DNA of 64,000 nt from NCBI RefSeq assembly GCF_023701525.1, contig NZ_JAMQAW010000010.1, positions 407,487-471,486 on the forward strand. Direction: 5' to 3'. The first letter of the stretch is position 1. Each line of letters begins with the position of its first letter. This document shows, piece after piece, positions 7,948 to 16,760 of the stretch. Under the pieces are notes generated by a model, which ran no database searches, had not been told where the DNA came from, and worked only from the letters and a program-made list of their open reading frames with translations. The translations under genes and the position numbers were made by a program. Source of the stretch: Streptomyces albipurpureus (GTDB lineage Bacteria; Actinomycetota; Actinomycetes; Streptomycetales; Streptomycetaceae).

Positions 7948-9087
7948 TCACTGGGCACCCGTGCATTTCTTCGTTCCGGTCGCCTGAACGATCGCGCAGG
8001 CCTTGGGCTCGGCCCCCGCTGCCACAGCCGTCATCGGCGTATAGGCGTCTTTGTCGGCATTGACCAGACCGGTCTGCCTGCCCTTGGCACGGACGCTGAT
8101 CTCCACCGTGTCGCCGGGGGCGGCGGCCGTGATCCGCGCCCATGCCGCCTTGCAGATCTCGCTGTAGCGGACCTCGACCTTGGCCTCGCCCACCAGCACG
8201 GTCGCCGTGGTCTTGGCGAACTCGCCACCGCAGCCCATCGTCTCCGGGTCCTCGCCGGTGCAGTCCTTGCCGCTGCACTTCACCCCGGCCGGCAGTGTCG
8301 GCGTTCCGGTGCTTGCGGCTGGTGAGGGGGTGGCCGCCACGTTCTTGGTCTTGTCGCGGGCGCCACCGAGATCGGTGAGCAGAACCGCACCGGCGATCAC
8401 CGCGAGCGCGCCGACCACCCCGCCCAGGAACATGCCGACCTTGCGCTTTCCGGGACCGTGCCCGGCGTTGGCGTTGCCCCCACCGGATTGACGTCTGGCC
8501 GCCGTGGGCGCGGCTCGATGGCCACCCCGGCTGGCTGTCTGCCCCATGCTGCCCGCCTGCCCCGTGTACGGGGGAACTCCCGCGGGCGTCCCGCCACCCG
8601 TCTGACCAGCCGACGTACGACCGCCGGACCGGCCACCGGGTTGGCTGCCCGGCTGACCGCCGAAGGGGCCGCCTGGTTGACCGCTGACCGGAGGGCCGCC
8701 GACGGAAGGGCTGCCGGCTGCTGGGCTGCCACCGGGGCCGGTGGAACCGAAGTCACCGAGCGCGGCCCGCGCCTGGGATATCCGTATCTGCTCCATCGTC
8801 CGGTCGTGGCGCATCTCCGCCCGGCTCCACGCCCGCTCCGCCAGCTCCCACAGCGTGGTGAGATGGATCGTGCTGGTGCCCGTCACCTCCGCCAGCGCGA
8901 CGACCGCGCCCTTGGGGGCGAGTATTCGCCCGTTGAGATAGCGCTCCCAGGACGTCTTGCTGTAGCCCGTGCGGTCCGATACCGCCGCGATGCTCAGCCC
9001 GCTTCGATCCACGAGCCGCCGTAGATGCTCGGCGAAGTCCCGGACCTCCGGATCGAGCTCATCTGGCAGCGCTTTCCATCGAGGCAT
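7948..9087 (-). CDS. XRE-type helix-turn-helix membrane protein with DUF2690 domain
   Basis: 379 residues from ATG 9087. The N-terminal helix-turn-helix (about residues 12-75: FAEHLRRLVDRSGLSIAAVS...SWERYLNGR) is followed by a Gly/Ser/Gln-rich linker (about 110-215). One membrane helix follows (GMFLGGVVGALAVIAGAVLL, about 220-240), then a Thr/Pro-rich spacer and an extracytoplasmic domain with several cysteines (CSGKDCTGEDPETMGCGG...ICKAAW) matching DUF2690. The layout is that of a one-component membrane sensor or regulator. The family is common in Streptomyces and mostly uncharacterised. Neighbouring genes give no clue to the ligand. Confidence 0.82.
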   Translation of the reverse strand: MPRWKALPDELDPEVRDFAEHLRRLVDRSGLSIAAVSDRTGYSKTSWERYLNGRILAPKGAVVALAEVTGTSTIHLTTLWELAERAWSRAEMRHDRTMEQIRISQARAALGDFGSTGPGGSPAAGSPSVGGPPVSGQPGGPFGGQPGSQPGGRSGGRTSAGQTGGGTPAGVPPYTGQAGSMGQTASRGGHRAAPTAARRQSGGGNANAGHGPGKRKVGMFLGGVVGALAVIAGAVLLTDLGGARDKTKNVAATPSPAASTGTPTLPAGVKCSGKDCTGEDPETMGCGGEFAKTTATVLVGEAKVEVRYSEICKAAWARITAAAPGDTVEISVRAKGRQTGLVNADKDAYTPMTAVAAGAEPKACAIVQATGTKKCTGAQ

Positions 9088-9490
9088 GGTCTTACCCCCC
9101 TTGTCCCCCGAACGTAGGTGCAGTGCCCCGCGCCTATTCGCCCCCTGCGCTTTTCATCGGCGTCCGCTGTGCGGACTATCCGATGAGATGCGCAGAGCCA
9201 GGATGTCAGTTCCTGGCACCGGCGTGCACGGGAGCATTCGGAATAGCGGTCGCGCCCCTAGTGCGCCCCCAAACCGAGTACGACATCAGTCTCCCACTCC
9301 CCGGGCGGCCGGATCACACCTTGCCGGAATGGTCACTTCCATGCCACAGGGCCGTCTTCGCCCCTTGAAAGAGAATTGGCGCGTCCATGACTCTGGAACG
9401 CAACCGGCGCCTGTCCTCCCTCGGGGGAGAGGACAGGCGCCGTACGCCTGGGTCATCGGGCAGGGGTTCACACCCCTGCCGGCGCCACGA
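9088..9490. other. Non-coding region upstream of the XRE/DUF2690 gene
   Basis: Holds the promoter region of the minus-strand gene ending at 7948 and the terminator for the DUF3017 gene. A small inverted repeat, GTCCGCTGTGCGGAC, near 9161-9175 could be an operator. No gene seen. Confidence 0.5.
9405..9442 (-). terminator. Strong hairpin downstream of the DUF3017 gene
   Basis: Perfect 14-bp stem, CGGCGCCTGTCCTC (9405-9418) with GAGGACAGGCGCCG (9429-9442), and a 10-nt loop. It is about 50 bp beyond the stop of the leftward gene. Confidence 0.75.
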
Positions 9491-10696
9491 CTAGCGCACC
9501 GTGAACTTGACCAGGTCCTTGAGAAATGGCAGTTCCAGCCAGGGTTCCGGCTGCGCCATCATGGCCAGCAGGGTGATGGCTCCACCGAGCAGCCCATAGG
9601 TGACCATGTCGGTGAAGCGCGAGCGCACGGCGAGCATGCCGACCGAGGGCAGCACCCTGCGCATCACAGCGCCTGTGATCAGGGCCACACCCACGAGGAT
9701 CGCGCCGACGCGAAACGCCTCGGCGAAGGGGTCGAGTCCAATGATCAGCAGCCCTGTCCCGGCCAGGGCGAGCACGGTGAGCAGGGGCCACTGACGAGCA
9801 GGTGCCGGAGCATCACCGGGGGCCGCCCGTCCACCACCCTCGGGGCGTGCCGTATCGGTGGTGAGGGTGGGCGGCCGCCTCGACGGTGCGGCCTGGGGCG
9901 AACTCGGAGTCGGCGCGGTGGACTTCGCCGCGTCCTCAGCCGCGTCCCCGTGCGGTGTCGCTGTCGCATTCTCAACCGCGGCCGCGTTCACGCCCGCGTT
10001 CGCGCCCGCGTGCCGGCTCCCGTTCGGTGTGGCGTCCGAGTTCGCGCTCCCGTTCGCCCCCGCACCCGCACCCGCGCTCCCGTCCCCGTTCGCTGTCGCG
10101 TTCCCGTTCGCACCCGCGTTCCCGTTCGCACCCGCGTTCGCGATCTCGTCCGCTGTCGCGTTCGCGTCCCCCTTCGGGGAGGGTTCTCCCTCGGCCGAGG
10201 CGCCGTCGGTGCCTTCACCATCGGCTGGGCCAACGCCTTCGCCAACACCCTGACCAGTCGCCTGGGCAGGTCCTGTCGTCCCGGGCCGGGGATCCGCGGC
10301 ATCGCCCCCGGCCTCCGGGGCTCCGGTGGGAGGCCGCGGTCGACCGTTCCTGGAGGGCTCGGCTCCGGAATTCGCGGATTCCGCGGCTCCGGAATTCGCG
10401 GGGCTTGCTGAGTTCGCTTCTCCGTTCTGAACCCCTCGACCATCGTGAGCCCCAGCGTCACCAGGCCGCGCAGGTTCCCCAGAGCTAACCGGCTCACCAT
10501 GTTCGGCGGTTCCCCCGGACCCACCAGGAACACCGTCGGCGGTTCCCCCGGATCCGGCAGGGCGATCCTGGGAACTGGCGCGGCCCAAGGGCCCCCGCGC
10601 GGCAGGTTCCGGCTCCGCGCTGCCCGCAGATCCAGCGGACCCCGCCGACACCACGCGATCCCCCGCCTCGGGATCATCGTTCGTACGTACGCCCAT
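9491..10696 (-). CDS. DUF3017 membrane protein with expanded N-terminal low-complexity region
   Basis: 401 residues from ATG 10696, 20 bp after folD ends. The C-terminal ~105 residues (ARQWPLLTVLALAGTGLLII...GAILVGVALITGAVMRRVLP...YGLLGGAITLLAMMA) hold three membrane helices typical of DUF3017 proteins, which commonly follow folD in actinomycetes and are usually well under 200 residues. Here about 290 residues precede the membrane part: a Gly/Ser/Glu/Ala-rich stretch, then an Ala/Asn/Gly tract (GANGNAGANGNATANGDG and similar, coded around 9960-10180) built from near-repeats of GCGTTCGCACCC-type hexamers. Function is unknown. The tract looks like a slippage-driven, disordered cytoplasmic extension. 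Confidence 0.75.
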   Translation of the reverse strand: MGVRTNDDPEAGDRVVSAGSAGSAGSAEPEPAARGPLGRASSQDRPAGSGGTADGVPGGSGGTAEHGEPVSSGEPARPGDAGAHDGRGVQNGEANSASPANSGAAESANSGAEPSRNGRPRPPTGAPEAGGDAADPRPGTTGPAQATGQGVGEGVGPADGEGTDGASAEGEPSPKGDANATADEIANAGANGNAGANGNATANGDGSAGAGAGANGSANSDATPNGSRHAGANAGVNAAAVENATATPHGDAAEDAAKSTAPTPSSPQAAPSRRPPTLTTDTARPEGGGRAAPGDAPAPARQWPLLTVLALAGTGLLIIGLDPFAEAFRVGAILVGVALITGAVMRRVLPSVGMLAVRSRFTDMVTYGLLGGAITLLAMMAQPEPWLELPFLKDLVKFTVR

Positions 10697-10716
10697 CAGG
10701 GCAGCCTCTCTCCTGG

Positions 10717-11580
10717 TCAGCCCGCCACCGCGACCGAGCGTTCCGCCGCCTCGACCACATTCACCAGCAGCTGGGCACGCGTCATCGGGCCGACGCCACC
10801 GGGGTTGGGGGCCACCCAGCCCGCGACCTCCGTCACCCCGGGGTGCACATCCCCGACGATCTTGCCGTTCTCGTCCCGGCTGACACCGACATCGAGGACC
10901 GCCGCGCCGGGCTTCACATCTTCGGGCTTCACCAAATGCGGTACGCCGGCCGCCGCGACGATGATGTCGGCCTGCCGCAGATGCGCCGAGAGATCGCGCG
11001 TTCCGGTGTGACACTGCGTCACCGTGGCGTTCTCTGACTTACGCGTCAGCACCAGCGGCATCGGGCGGCCGATGGTGATCCCCCGCCCCACGACGACCAC
11101 ATTCGCGCCATTGATCTCCACGCCATGGCGGCGCAGCAGCTGAACAATGCCGTACGGGGTGCAGGGCAGCGGGCCCGGCTCCCCCAGCACCAGCTTGCCC
11201 AGGCTCATCGGATGCAGCCCATCGGCGTCCTTCTCCGGGTCCATCAGTTCCAGCACCCGGTTGGCGTCGATCCCCTTGGGAAGCGGCAGCTGCACGATGT
11301 AGCCCGTGCACTCGGGGTTCTCATTGAGCTCGCGGACGACCTCTTCGATCTCCTCCTGGGTCGCGGTGGCCGGCAGCTCACGCTGGATCGACGCCATGCC
11401 GACCTGGGCACAGTCGCGGTGCTTGCCATTGACGTACCAGCGGCTACCCGGGTCGTCTCCGACGAGCAGGGTGCCGAGACCCGGTGTCACCCCCTTCTCC
11501 TTGAGGGCCTCCACACGGGCGGCAACTTCGGACTTGATCGCGGCTGCGGTGGCCTTGCCATCGAGAATCTGGGCAGTCAT
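10717..11580 (-). CDS. folD: Methylenetetrahydrofolate dehydrogenase/cyclohydrolase (bifunctional)
   Basis: Oxidises 5,10-methylene-THF to methenyl-THF with NADP and hydrolyses that to 10-formyl-THF, the one-carbon donor used by PurN and PurH encoded nearby. 287 residues, the standard length. ATG 11580 is preceded by a purine-rich AGGATGGGTCT segment. Motifs: YVNGKHRDC (catalytic Tyr and Lys), VQLPLPKGID, DADGLHPMSLGKL, PCTPYG, VVGRGITIGRPMPLVL (dinucleotide binding), ADIIVAAAGVPHLV, and PNPGGVGPMTRAQLL near the end. Cytoplasmic. Confidence 0.97.
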   Translation of the reverse strand: MTAQILDGKATAAAIKSEVAARVEALKEKGVTPGLGTLLVGDDPGSRWYVNGKHRDCAQVGMASIQRELPATATQEEIEEVVRELNENPECTGYIVQLPLPKGIDANRVLELMDPEKDADGLHPMSLGKLVLGEPGPLPCTPYGIVQLLRRHGVEINGANVVVVGRGITIGRPMPLVLTRKSENATVTQCHTGTRDLSAHLRQADIIVAAAGVPHLVKPEDVKPGAAVLDVGVSRDENGKIVGDVHPGVTEVAGWVAPNPGGVGPMTRAQLLVNVVEAAERSVAVAG

Positions 11581-11837
11581 AGACCCATCCTCCCGGATGG
11601 ACCCGCCCCGGTTCCAATCCCGTCCAGCCCTCGGGGACCCACCGGACCCTCGCATTTACTTCCGGCCATTGGTCGAGGTTGCACTTGCACAACACCTAGG
11701 GATACCGACTGGACAAAAAGTAGATGGGAATACCACGATGACGATGCAGACAATCGTGGAAGGTTGGGGGGACGACCGCTCGCTTGACAGTTCCTCCGTC
11801 GGCCGCGCGTCCCCGCTTTCTACGGAGGAATCCCCCC

Positions 11838-12434
11838 ATGAGCTTCGGCGACCCGAACAACCCCTACGGTCAGCAACAGGGCGGTCAGCCAGGCTACGGC
11901 TACCCCCAGCAAGGTCAGCCTCAGGCACAGCCCTCGTTCGGCTACCCCCAGGCTCCGCCGGTGCAGTCTTTCGGCAGTGGCTACGGCGGCAGCTATGGCG
12001 GCCCCCCGACCACGATGCCGGGCGGGGTCAAGGCGGCCCGGGTCATGCTCTATGTCATCGGCGGCTTCCAGATCATCGGCGCGGTGCTCCTTTTCTGGGC
12101 GGGCGTCGCGATCGATGAGCTGAAGGACGACCCGGAACTCCGTAACGACCAGGCGTTCCAGGACCTGGCCCAGTACAGCGACAGCTTCGTGGGCGTGGGC
12201 GTACTCGCGCTGCTCTGGGGGGTGTTGGCCATATTCCTGGCCGCGAAGCTCGCCAATGGCGGCAGCGCCATCCGGATCACCACCATGGTCTTCGCCGTCA
12301 TCACGGCAATCCTCGGGGTCTATCCCTTCATTGTTATTATCGTCGGTCTGATCTATACGGTGCTGGCCGTTCTGATCGCGGTGTTCGTCGGCAAATCCGA
12401 CGGTGGCGCCTGGTTCAACCGTCCCCGCCACTGA
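11838..12434 (+). CDS. Membrane protein with Gly/Pro/Gln/Tyr-rich N-terminus
   Basis: 198 residues from ATG 11838, with TACGGAGGAATC as ribosome-binding site. Residues 1-60 are low-complexity (GQQQGGQPGYGYPQQGQPQ), a disordered head seen in many Streptomyces membrane proteins. After MPGGVKAARVML come about four membrane helices: MLYVIGGFQIIGAVLLFWAG, VGVGVLALLWGVLAIFLAA, and a paired C-terminal hydrophobic stretch. The soluble loop IDELKDDPELRNDQAF lies between the first two. Function unknown. A strong terminator follows. Confidence 0.75.
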   Translation: MSFGDPNNPYGQQQGGQPGYGYPQQGQPQAQPSFGYPQAPPVQSFGSGYGGSYGGPPTTMPGGVKAARVMLYVIGGFQIIGAVLLFWAGVAIDELKDDPELRNDQAFQDLAQYSDSFVGVGVLALLWGVLAIFLAAKLANGGSAIRITTMVFAVITAILGVYPFIVIIVGLIYTVLAVLIAVFVGKSDGGAWFNRPRH

Positions 12435-12496
12435 CCGCTCTCACTGGCCGTTACCGGCCGGATACCGATGTGATGTCGGTGCGCGCCTTTCGGCCC

Positions 12497-12537
12497 GAGG
12501 CCGTGACTCCCGCAACCATTGCGGGAGTCACGGCCTC
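12497..12537 (+). terminator. Strong hairpin terminator
   Basis: Perfect 18-bp stem (GAGGCCGTGACTCCCGCA at 12497-12514 with its complement at 12520-12537) around a 5-nt loop, about 60 bp after the membrane-protein stop. Confidence 0.85.
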
Positions 12538-12642
12538 CGCCCTTTCCGCTCCGCGGTGCGCCGGATACGACTCAGCCACGTTGTGCATTCGTTTATCGAC
12601 GATTCCTAATCTGGTGGTAACCACCAGGGGAGGGAGTCGACC

Positions 12643-12777
12643 ATGGACAACATCATCGTGGTACCGGTAAAGGGCGGCAGGGGAACCGCCACCCCCATAA
12701 ACCACTTCCCGGTACGTCGGCATCTCATGAACCGCTCCGCGCCGCCCCTTGGCGTACCGGCGGTGACCATCCGATGA
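12643..12777 (+). CDS. 44-residue small protein coupled to a kinase gene
   Basis: ATG 12643 follows AGGGGAGGGA (12626-12635) at good spacing. The 44-codon frame (MDNIIVVPVKGGRGTATPIN ... VPAVTIR) ends in a TGA that overlaps the kinase ATG as ATGA, so the two are translationally coupled. The peptide is basic and Val/Pro/Gly-rich, with no membrane span or signal. A regulator or substrate of the kinase, or simply a coupling leader, would all fit; no family recognised. Coding status rests on the ribosome-binding site and overlap. Confidence 0.6.
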   Translation: MDNIIVVPVKGGRGTATPINHFPVRRHLMNRSAPPLGVPAVTIR

Positions 12778-13862
12778 GCCACGGTTCCGCGCCGATCGCC
12801 CTTTCCGTGCCCCCGAGTCATCGCATCGGCCGCTGGGAGGTTCGCGAACGGTTGGCGTCCGGACCGTTCGCCACCGTCTACGCCGGCCGTCTCGCGCCCA
12901 CGGACCCCAGCCACCCGGGCCTGAGCGCTGTCGGCCTGAGCGGTACGGGTTCAGGCGGTGCGGGTTCGGGCGGTGCGGGGCCAAGCGGCACGGACAGCGC
13001 TGGCCTGCCCAACCAGGTCGCGCTCAAGTTCCTTCTCCCGGGCACCCGTACCCCCCGTCAACTGCGCCATCTCCAGGACCTCGTCGCACGCGAGCGGGAG
13101 GTGCTCCGACGGCTGCGCCGCCCCCGGCTGCTTCGGATGTACGAGTCACTCACGGTCGACGGCCTCGACGAACCACTCCTCAACGGCGCGACCGTGCTCG
13201 TACTGGAACGGGCGGAATGCTCACTGGACTCGCTCCTCCGCCGCTGCCCACGCCCCATCACCGGCCCCGGGTTCCTCGCCCAGATCTGTGAGGGTCTGCA
13301 CCAACTCCATCACGCGGGGTGGGTACACGGCGATCTCAAGCCGACCAATGTGCTGCTGCTCCCCGATCACTCCATCCGGCTGGGCGACTTCCATCTCGCC
13401 ACCGAACTCCATGGCACCCACGGCTATGCCTCCGCGTTCCAGACCACCGACTACACCCCGCCCGAACTCCTCTGGGCACACAGGGGCGAGCACGGACGGC
13501 GCATCGGCACCACCGCGGACATCTGGGCGTTCGGGGTGCTCGCCCATCTGGTGCTCACCGGCACCTTCCCGCTGCCCGGTGCCACACCGGGAGCCCGCAG
13601 GGACACCGCCGTACGGTACGCCCGCGGCAAGGGGGAGCTTCTGCTGTCGCCCCTGCTCCCCACCGAGTGGCGGGAGATCGTCGGGGACTGTCTGGCGCGT
13701 ACGCACGACGAGCGGAACCGACTCGACACGGCTGGGCTGCTGCGCCGAGTGGAGTCCGCGGCGGGCATCGCGCCCTCGCCACCTCTACGTCGCCGACTCC
13801 AGGACCTGCTGGGGTACGGCGGCGGAACGTCGTCACGACGGGTGCGGGAACGGGGTCGATGA
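12774..13862 (+). CDS. Soluble serine/threonine protein kinase (Hanks-type)
   Basis: 362 residues. Kinase subdomains in order: a relaxed glycine loop LASGPFATVYAG (about residues 28-39), VALKFLLPG (ATP-anchoring Lys), a helix-C region with EREVLRRLRRP, VLVLERAECSLDSLL hinge, VHGDLKPTNVLLL (catalytic loop, HGD instead of HRD), LGDFHLA (DFG with Gly replaced by His but the metal Asp kept), TDYTPPELL (APE-like) and DIWAFGVLAHLVLTG. There is no membrane span or sensor domain, so it is cytosolic. A Gly/Ser repeat (GTGSGGAGSGGAG) is inserted in the N-lobe. Coupled to the preceding small ORF. Probably active, with substrate unknown. Confidence 0.88.
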   Translation: MSHGSAPIALSVPPSHRIGRWEVRERLASGPFATVYAGRLAPTDPSHPGLSAVGLSGTGSGGAGSGGAGPSGTDSAGLPNQVALKFLLPGTRTPRQLRHLQDLVAREREVLRRLRRPRLLRMYESLTVDGLDEPLLNGATVLVLERAECSLDSLLRRCPRPITGPGFLAQICEGLHQLHHAGWVHGDLKPTNVLLLPDHSIRLGDFHLATELHGTHGYASAFQTTDYTPPELLWAHRGEHGRRIGTTADIWAFGVLAHLVLTGTFPLPGATPGARRDTAVRYARGKGELLLSPLLPTEWREIVGDCLARTHDERNRLDTAGLLRRVESAAGIAPSPPLRRRLQDLLGYGGGTSSRRVRERGR

Positions 13863-13920
13863 CAGGCAGACGCATCGGCGCGGAACGTGCCACGGGTGCG
13901 CGGCGGGCGACTACCGGCGG

Positions 13921-13960
13921 ACGGTCGCGGACACCGGGGTACGGCGGTGTCCGCGACCGT
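13921..13960 (+). terminator. Hairpin terminator after the kinase gene
   Basis: Perfect 15-bp stem, ACGGTCGCGGACACC (13921-13935) with GGTGTCCGCGACCGT (13946-13960), and a 10-nt loop, about 60 bp after the kinase stop. Confidence 0.75.
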
Positions 13961-14057
13961 GCCGGCAGATGTCATCGACGCGGCCCGCATCGACGCAGGG
14001 CCCTGGGCTGCGCACCATCGGCTGGGTGTGCCGGTGTGCGGGCCACTCGACGGGGGT

Positions 14058-14087
14058 GGCCCGCAGGTCGGTTCCGACCTGCGGGCC
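14058..14087. terminator. Hairpin terminator between kinase and purH
   Basis: Perfect 13-bp stem, GGCCCGCAGGTCG (14058-14070) with CGACCTGCGGGCC (14075-14087), and a GTTC loop. It lies in the 314-bp convergent gap, 90 bp from the purH stop. Nothing else recognisable is in that gap besides the hairpin at 13921-13960. Confidence 0.75.
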
Positions 14088-14176
14088 CCACCGCTGGGAA
14101 CCGTCGGTGACTCGCGCGGTACACCGCCGGCGGATCGGCCGACACGACAGGGCGTCAGCAGCCGACCGGGCGTGGA

Positions 14177-15757
14177 TCAGTGGAAGAAGTGACGCGTGCC
14201 CGTGAAGTACATCGTCACTCCGGCCGCCTTCGCCGCCTCGATGACCTGCTCATCACGGACCGAGCCACCCGGCTGGGCCACGGCCCTGATACCGGCGGCC
14301 GTCAGGATCTCCAGACCGTCCGGGAACGGGAAGAACGCGTCCGATGCCGCGTAGGAGCCCCTGGCCCGCTCCTCACCAGCGCGTTCCACCGCGAGCTTCG
14401 CGGAGTCGACCCGGTTGACCTGCCCCATGCCGACGCCCACCGACCCGCCGTCCTTGGCGAGCAGGATGGCGTTGGACTTGACCGCACGACAGGCCCGCCA
14501 GGCGAAGGCCAACTCAGCCAGCTCATCGGCGTCGAGCGCCTCACCGGTCGCCAGCGTCCAGTTCGCCACGTCGTCTCCGGAGGCCTGGAGCCGATCGGTC
14601 ACCTGCACCAGCGCGCCACCGTCGATCGGCTTGGCCTCGACCGTGGCAGCGGGGGCATCGGGACAGCGCAGCACCCGAATGTTCTTCTTGCGGGCCAGCA
14701 CCTCGACCGCGCCGTCCTCGTAACCGGGGGCGACGACCACCTCGGTGAAGATCCCCGCGATCTGCTCGGCGAGCGCGACGGAGACCGGGCGGTTGACGGC
14801 GATCACACCGCCGTACGCGGAGACCGGGTCGCAGGCGTGGGCCTTGCGGTGCGCCTCGGCGACATCGGCGCCGATCGCGATGCCACAGGGGTTGGCGTGC
14901 TTGATGATCGCCACACACGGCTCATCGTGGTCGTACGCGGCGCGACGGGCGGCCTCGGTGTCCGTGTAGTTGTTGTACGACATCTCCTTGCCGTGCAACT
15001 GCTCCGCCTCGGCGAGGCCACCGTTGCCACTGGCGTACAGCGCGGCGGCCTGGTGCGGGTTCTCGCCGTAGCGCAGCACATTGGACCGCTCGTAGGTGAC
15101 GCCGATGAAGTCGGGGAAGCCCGACTCATCGGCGGGGGCGTACGAGGAGGCGAACCAGGAGGCGACGGCCACGTCGTACGCGGCGGTGTGCTGGAACGCC
15201 TCAGCCGCAAGGCGCTTGCGGGCGCCCAGGTCAAAGCCGCCGCCCTGAACGGCGGCGAGGACATCGGCATAGCGGTCCGGGCTGGTGACCACGGCGACCG
15301 AAGGGTGGTTCTTGGCAGCGGCGCGAACCATGGAGGGGCCGCCGATGTCGATCTGCTCGACACACTCGTCCGGGGTGGCGCCGGAGGCGACGGTCTCCCG
15401 GAAGGGGTAGAGGTTGACGATGACGAGTCCGAACGGCTCGACACCGAGTTCGGCGAGCTGCTCACGGTGGGACTCAAGGCGCAGATCGGCGAGGATGCCC
15501 GCGTGCACCCGGGGGTGCAGCGTCTTGACCCGGCCGTCCAGGCACTCGGGGAAGCCGGTCAGCTCCTCGACCTTGGTCACCGGGACTCCGGCCGCGGCGA
15601 TCTTCGCAGCCGTCGAGCCGGTGGAGACCAGCTCCACGCCCGCCTCGTGCAAGCCGCGGGCGAGCTCCTCCAGGCCCGTCTTGTCGTACACGCTGATCAG
15701 CGCCCGCCGGATGGCCCGCTTCTCGGCCACGGCAGTCTCAGTAGCCTCAACAGTCAC
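14177..15757 (-). CDS. purH: AICAR transformylase / IMP cyclohydrolase
   Basis: Catalyses the last two steps of IMP synthesis: formylation of AICAR using 10-formyl-THF, then ring closure. 526 residues, full length. GTG 15757 overlaps the purN stop by four bases (GTGA). The N-terminal cyclohydrolase half has ALISVYDKTGLEELA, STGSTAAKIA, DGRVKTLHPRVHAGIL and QIDIGGPSMVRAAAKNH. The C-terminal transformylase half has RYGENPHQAAALY, the IIKHANPCGIA motif with its catalytic Lys-His, DPVSAYGGVIAVN and the terminal MYFTGTRHFFH. All expected motifs are intact. Forms an operon with purN. Confidence 0.98.
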   Translation of the reverse strand: MTVEATETAVAEKRAIRRALISVYDKTGLEELARGLHEAGVELVSTGSTAAKIAAAGVPVTKVEELTGFPECLDGRVKTLHPRVHAGILADLRLESHREQLAELGVEPFGLVIVNLYPFRETVASGATPDECVEQIDIGGPSMVRAAAKNHPSVAVVTSPDRYADVLAAVQGGGFDLGARKRLAAEAFQHTAAYDVAVASWFASSYAPADESGFPDFIGVTYERSNVLRYGENPHQAAALYASGNGGLAEAEQLHGKEMSYNNYTDTEAARRAAYDHDEPCVAIIKHANPCGIAIGADVAEAHRKAHACDPVSAYGGVIAVNRPVSVALAEQIAGIFTEVVVAPGYEDGAVEVLARKKNIRVLRCPDAPAATVEAKPIDGGALVQVTDRLQASGDDVANWTLATGEALDADELAELAFAWRACRAVKSNAILLAKDGGSVGVGMGQVNRVDSAKLAVERAGEERARGSYAASDAFFPFPDGLEILTAAGIRAVAQPGGSVRDEQVIEAAKAAGVTMYFTGTRHFFH

Positions 15758-16398
15758 GGGATAACTACCTTTCGTCCCTCAATGCGGTAGCCGTTGCGGG
15801 CCAGACGCCCCACGACCTCGACGAGCAGTGCTCGCTCGACTTCCTTGATGCGCTCATGCAGAGCGGCTTCGTCGTCCTCCTGCCGGACCTCCACCACGCC
15901 CTGCGCGATGATCGGCCCGGTGTCGACACCGTCGTCGACGAAGTGGACGGTGCATCCGGTGACCTTGGCGCCGTACGCGAGGGCATCGCGCACTCCGTGG
16001 GCCCCGGGAAAGCTGGGCAGCAGGGCGGGGTGCGTATTGACGCAGCGCCCGCCGAAACGGGCGAGGAACTCCTTGCCCACGATCTTCATAAAGCCCGCGG
16101 AGACCACGAGGTCGGGTGCGTAGGAGGCGGTCGCCTCGGCAAGCGCCCGATCCCATGCCTCGCGGGAGTCGTAGTCCTTCACCCGGCATACGAAGACCGG
16201 CAGGCCAGCGCGCTCGGCGCGCTCCAGGCCGACGATGTCGTGCCGGTCAGCCCCGACGGCCACCACCTGGGCGCCAAAGCCCTCCGGGTCGGCGGCGCAG
16301 GCGTCGAGCAAAGCCTGGAGGTTCGTACCAGAGCCGGAGACCAGGACCACCAGCCGGGCAGGGCTGGCAACGGAGGGAACGGCGGGCGGGGAGGCCAC
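15754..16398 (-). CDS. purN: Phosphoribosylglycinamide formyltransferase
   Basis: Transfers formyl from 10-formyl-THF to GAR in purine synthesis. I place the start at GTG 16398 (214 residues, the family length) with AAAGAG upstream; the frame stays open to 16461 but the added residues (Arg-rich) have no counterpart. Motifs: VSGSGTNLQALLD (phosphate loop), SAGFMKIVGKEFL, VNTHPALLPSFPGAHG (catalytic Asn and His) and GCTVHFVDDGVDTGPII (catalytic Asp). It overlaps purH by GTGA. Confidence 0.95.
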   Translation of the reverse strand: MASPPAVPSVASPARLVVLVSGSGTNLQALLDACAADPEGFGAQVVAVGADRHDIVGLERAERAGLPVFVCRVKDYDSREAWDRALAEATASYAPDLVVSAGFMKIVGKEFLARFGGRCVNTHPALLPSFPGAHGVRDALAYGAKVTGCTVHFVDDGVDTGPIIAQGVVEVRQEDDEAALHERIKEVERALLVEVVGRLARNGYRIEGRKVVIP

Positions 16399-16760
16399 AG
16401 CGGGTCTCTTTCTGCGTGATCGGCTTGGGGTTCTGCGGTAACGGCTTGGGGTCTGCGTCAAACGATTGGAGGTTCTACGTCAGTGCTGCTGCATTGCTGC
16501 GTCCGTGCTGCGTCAATGTGCTCACGCGACGAACTCTGATCGGATCGCCTTTGTGTGGTCGTACGAACGAGTCACGTTCCGCCATACGGGGAACCCTACG
16601 AAGAGGCCGACCGTCAGCAACGATACCGGCACGCGGGACGGCCCCCACGGGACGGGGGCGGAGCAGGGAGGTAGCGTCAGGGGAGCACCACCCGTCCCAC
16701 GACGGGCACGACGACACACGACCCCATGTGCACAGGGTCTGAGGGGAAGACGTTCACCAG
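16399..16760. other. Divergent promoter region of purN-purH and a membrane-protein gene
   Basis: No gene seen. Just upstream of purN is a direct repeat of CGGCTTGGGGTTCTGCG (16421-16437) and CGGCTTGGGGTCTGCG (16442-16457), two copies about 21 bp apart, which could be part of a regulatory site. TGCTGC words follow near 16485-16515. Confidence 0.45.

Noticed and set aside
9988..10677. Arg/Thr-repeat protein in another minus-strand frame of the DUF3017 gene
   Set aside because: Out-of-frame reading of the low-complexity tract; no start signal.
14180..15790. 536-codon plus-strand frame opposite purH
   Set aside because: Antisense shadow of a full-length conserved gene; composition typical of complement frames in high-G+C DNA.
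16399..16461. 21-codon N-terminal extension of PurN
   Set aside because: Arg-rich, lies upstream of a GTG that gives the standard length.
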